A stretch of 5,218 nt of DNA from JAJCYL01 sp965206015. GTDB taxonomy: Bacteria > Bacteroidota > Bacteroidia > Cytophagales > Cyclobacteriaceae. The notes beneath the pieces were generated by a model. That model worked only from the letters and a program-made list of their open reading frames with translations, was not told where the DNA came from and searched no databases. Shown in pieces: positions 5,063-5,218 of this stretch (the stretch's first letter is position 1; each line of letters starts with the position of its first letter). Made by a program: the position numbers and the translations under genes. Where the stretch lies: contig CBDBIW010000003.1 in assembly GCA_965206015.1 (NCBI GenBank), positions 1 to 5,218 of the forward strand. Direction: 5' to 3'.

Positions 5063-5218
5063 TTATTCTTCAAACAAGAATTTAAGATATACCAGATCCA
5101 AAGTATATGGAGCAACACCATAAACGCTATCAGCAATTAGCACTCCATCATAAGATGGAAGGAAAACATAGGTTTGGCCAGTTCTTTCACTATAATGAAG
5201 TTCCATTTCAATTCCAGA
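5063..5218 (-). CDS. C-terminal fragment of an unidentified protein, 5' end outside window
   Basis: The frame is open from the right edge to a TAA at 5063-5065 and gives 51 residues. The fragment starts SGIEMELHYSERTGQTYVFL and ends VYLKFLFEE. The alternating pattern (ELHY, TYVFLPS, GVLIADS) suggests beta strands followed by a final helix. No motif identifies it. Its codon use matches the host genes. Its stop lies 61 nt before the regulator's start on the same strand, but the regulator has its own promoter box, so an operon link is uncertain. Confidence 0.6.
   Translation of the reverse strand, partial: SGIEMELHYSERTGQTYVFLPSYDGVLIADSVYGVAPYTLDLVYLKFLFEE

Overview
The window looks like chromosomal DNA of an ammonia-oxidising Thaumarchaeon (Nitrosopumilus / Nitrosarchaeum type). 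The evidence is A/T-rich host genes, start codons without a Shine-Dalgarno but with an archaeal-type A/T box about 25-30 nt upstream (leaderless pattern), and an exported blue-copper protein ending in the PEFG motif that is characteristic of this group. This assignment is inferred from sequence character, not from a search.

Layout. Positions 1-741 (minus) encode an exported cupredoxin with a complete His-Cys-His-Met copper site; it is cut by the window edge inside its PEFG-CTERM tail. A 100-bp divergent promoter region separates it from a small two-helix membrane protein (842-1066, plus). A complete IS481-family insertion sequence follows at about 1171-2212, with 22-bp imperfect inverted repeats, a 15-bp target duplication and one DDE transposase. 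It landed in the gap before a 145-aa helical protein of unknown function (2308-2745, plus), which has its own promoter. Next is a second, unrelated transposase (2960-3823, plus; IS4/IS5 DDE superfamily). Its N-terminal part appears to be frameshifted and its ends could not be defined.

From 3921 to the right edge everything is on the minus strand: two small unknown proteins (64 and 75 aa), a 190-aa winged-helix DNA-binding protein, and the C-terminal 51 residues of an unidentified protein. A perfect 12-bp palindrome sits between the start codon and the TATA-like box of the winged-helix gene and is a good candidate operator for autoregulation.

The central 2.7 kb is thus an insertion-prone stretch between ordinary host genes, and the right part is a set of small lineage-type genes headed by a regulator. 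No RNA gene, CRISPR array, defence system or replication origin was recognised. No stretch longer than 300 bases is without a gene; the longest gap is 2746-2959. Nothing here amounts to a demonstrable new multi-gene system. The most testable items are the regulator/palindrome pair, the well-preserved IS481 copy, and the broken N-terminus of the second transposase.
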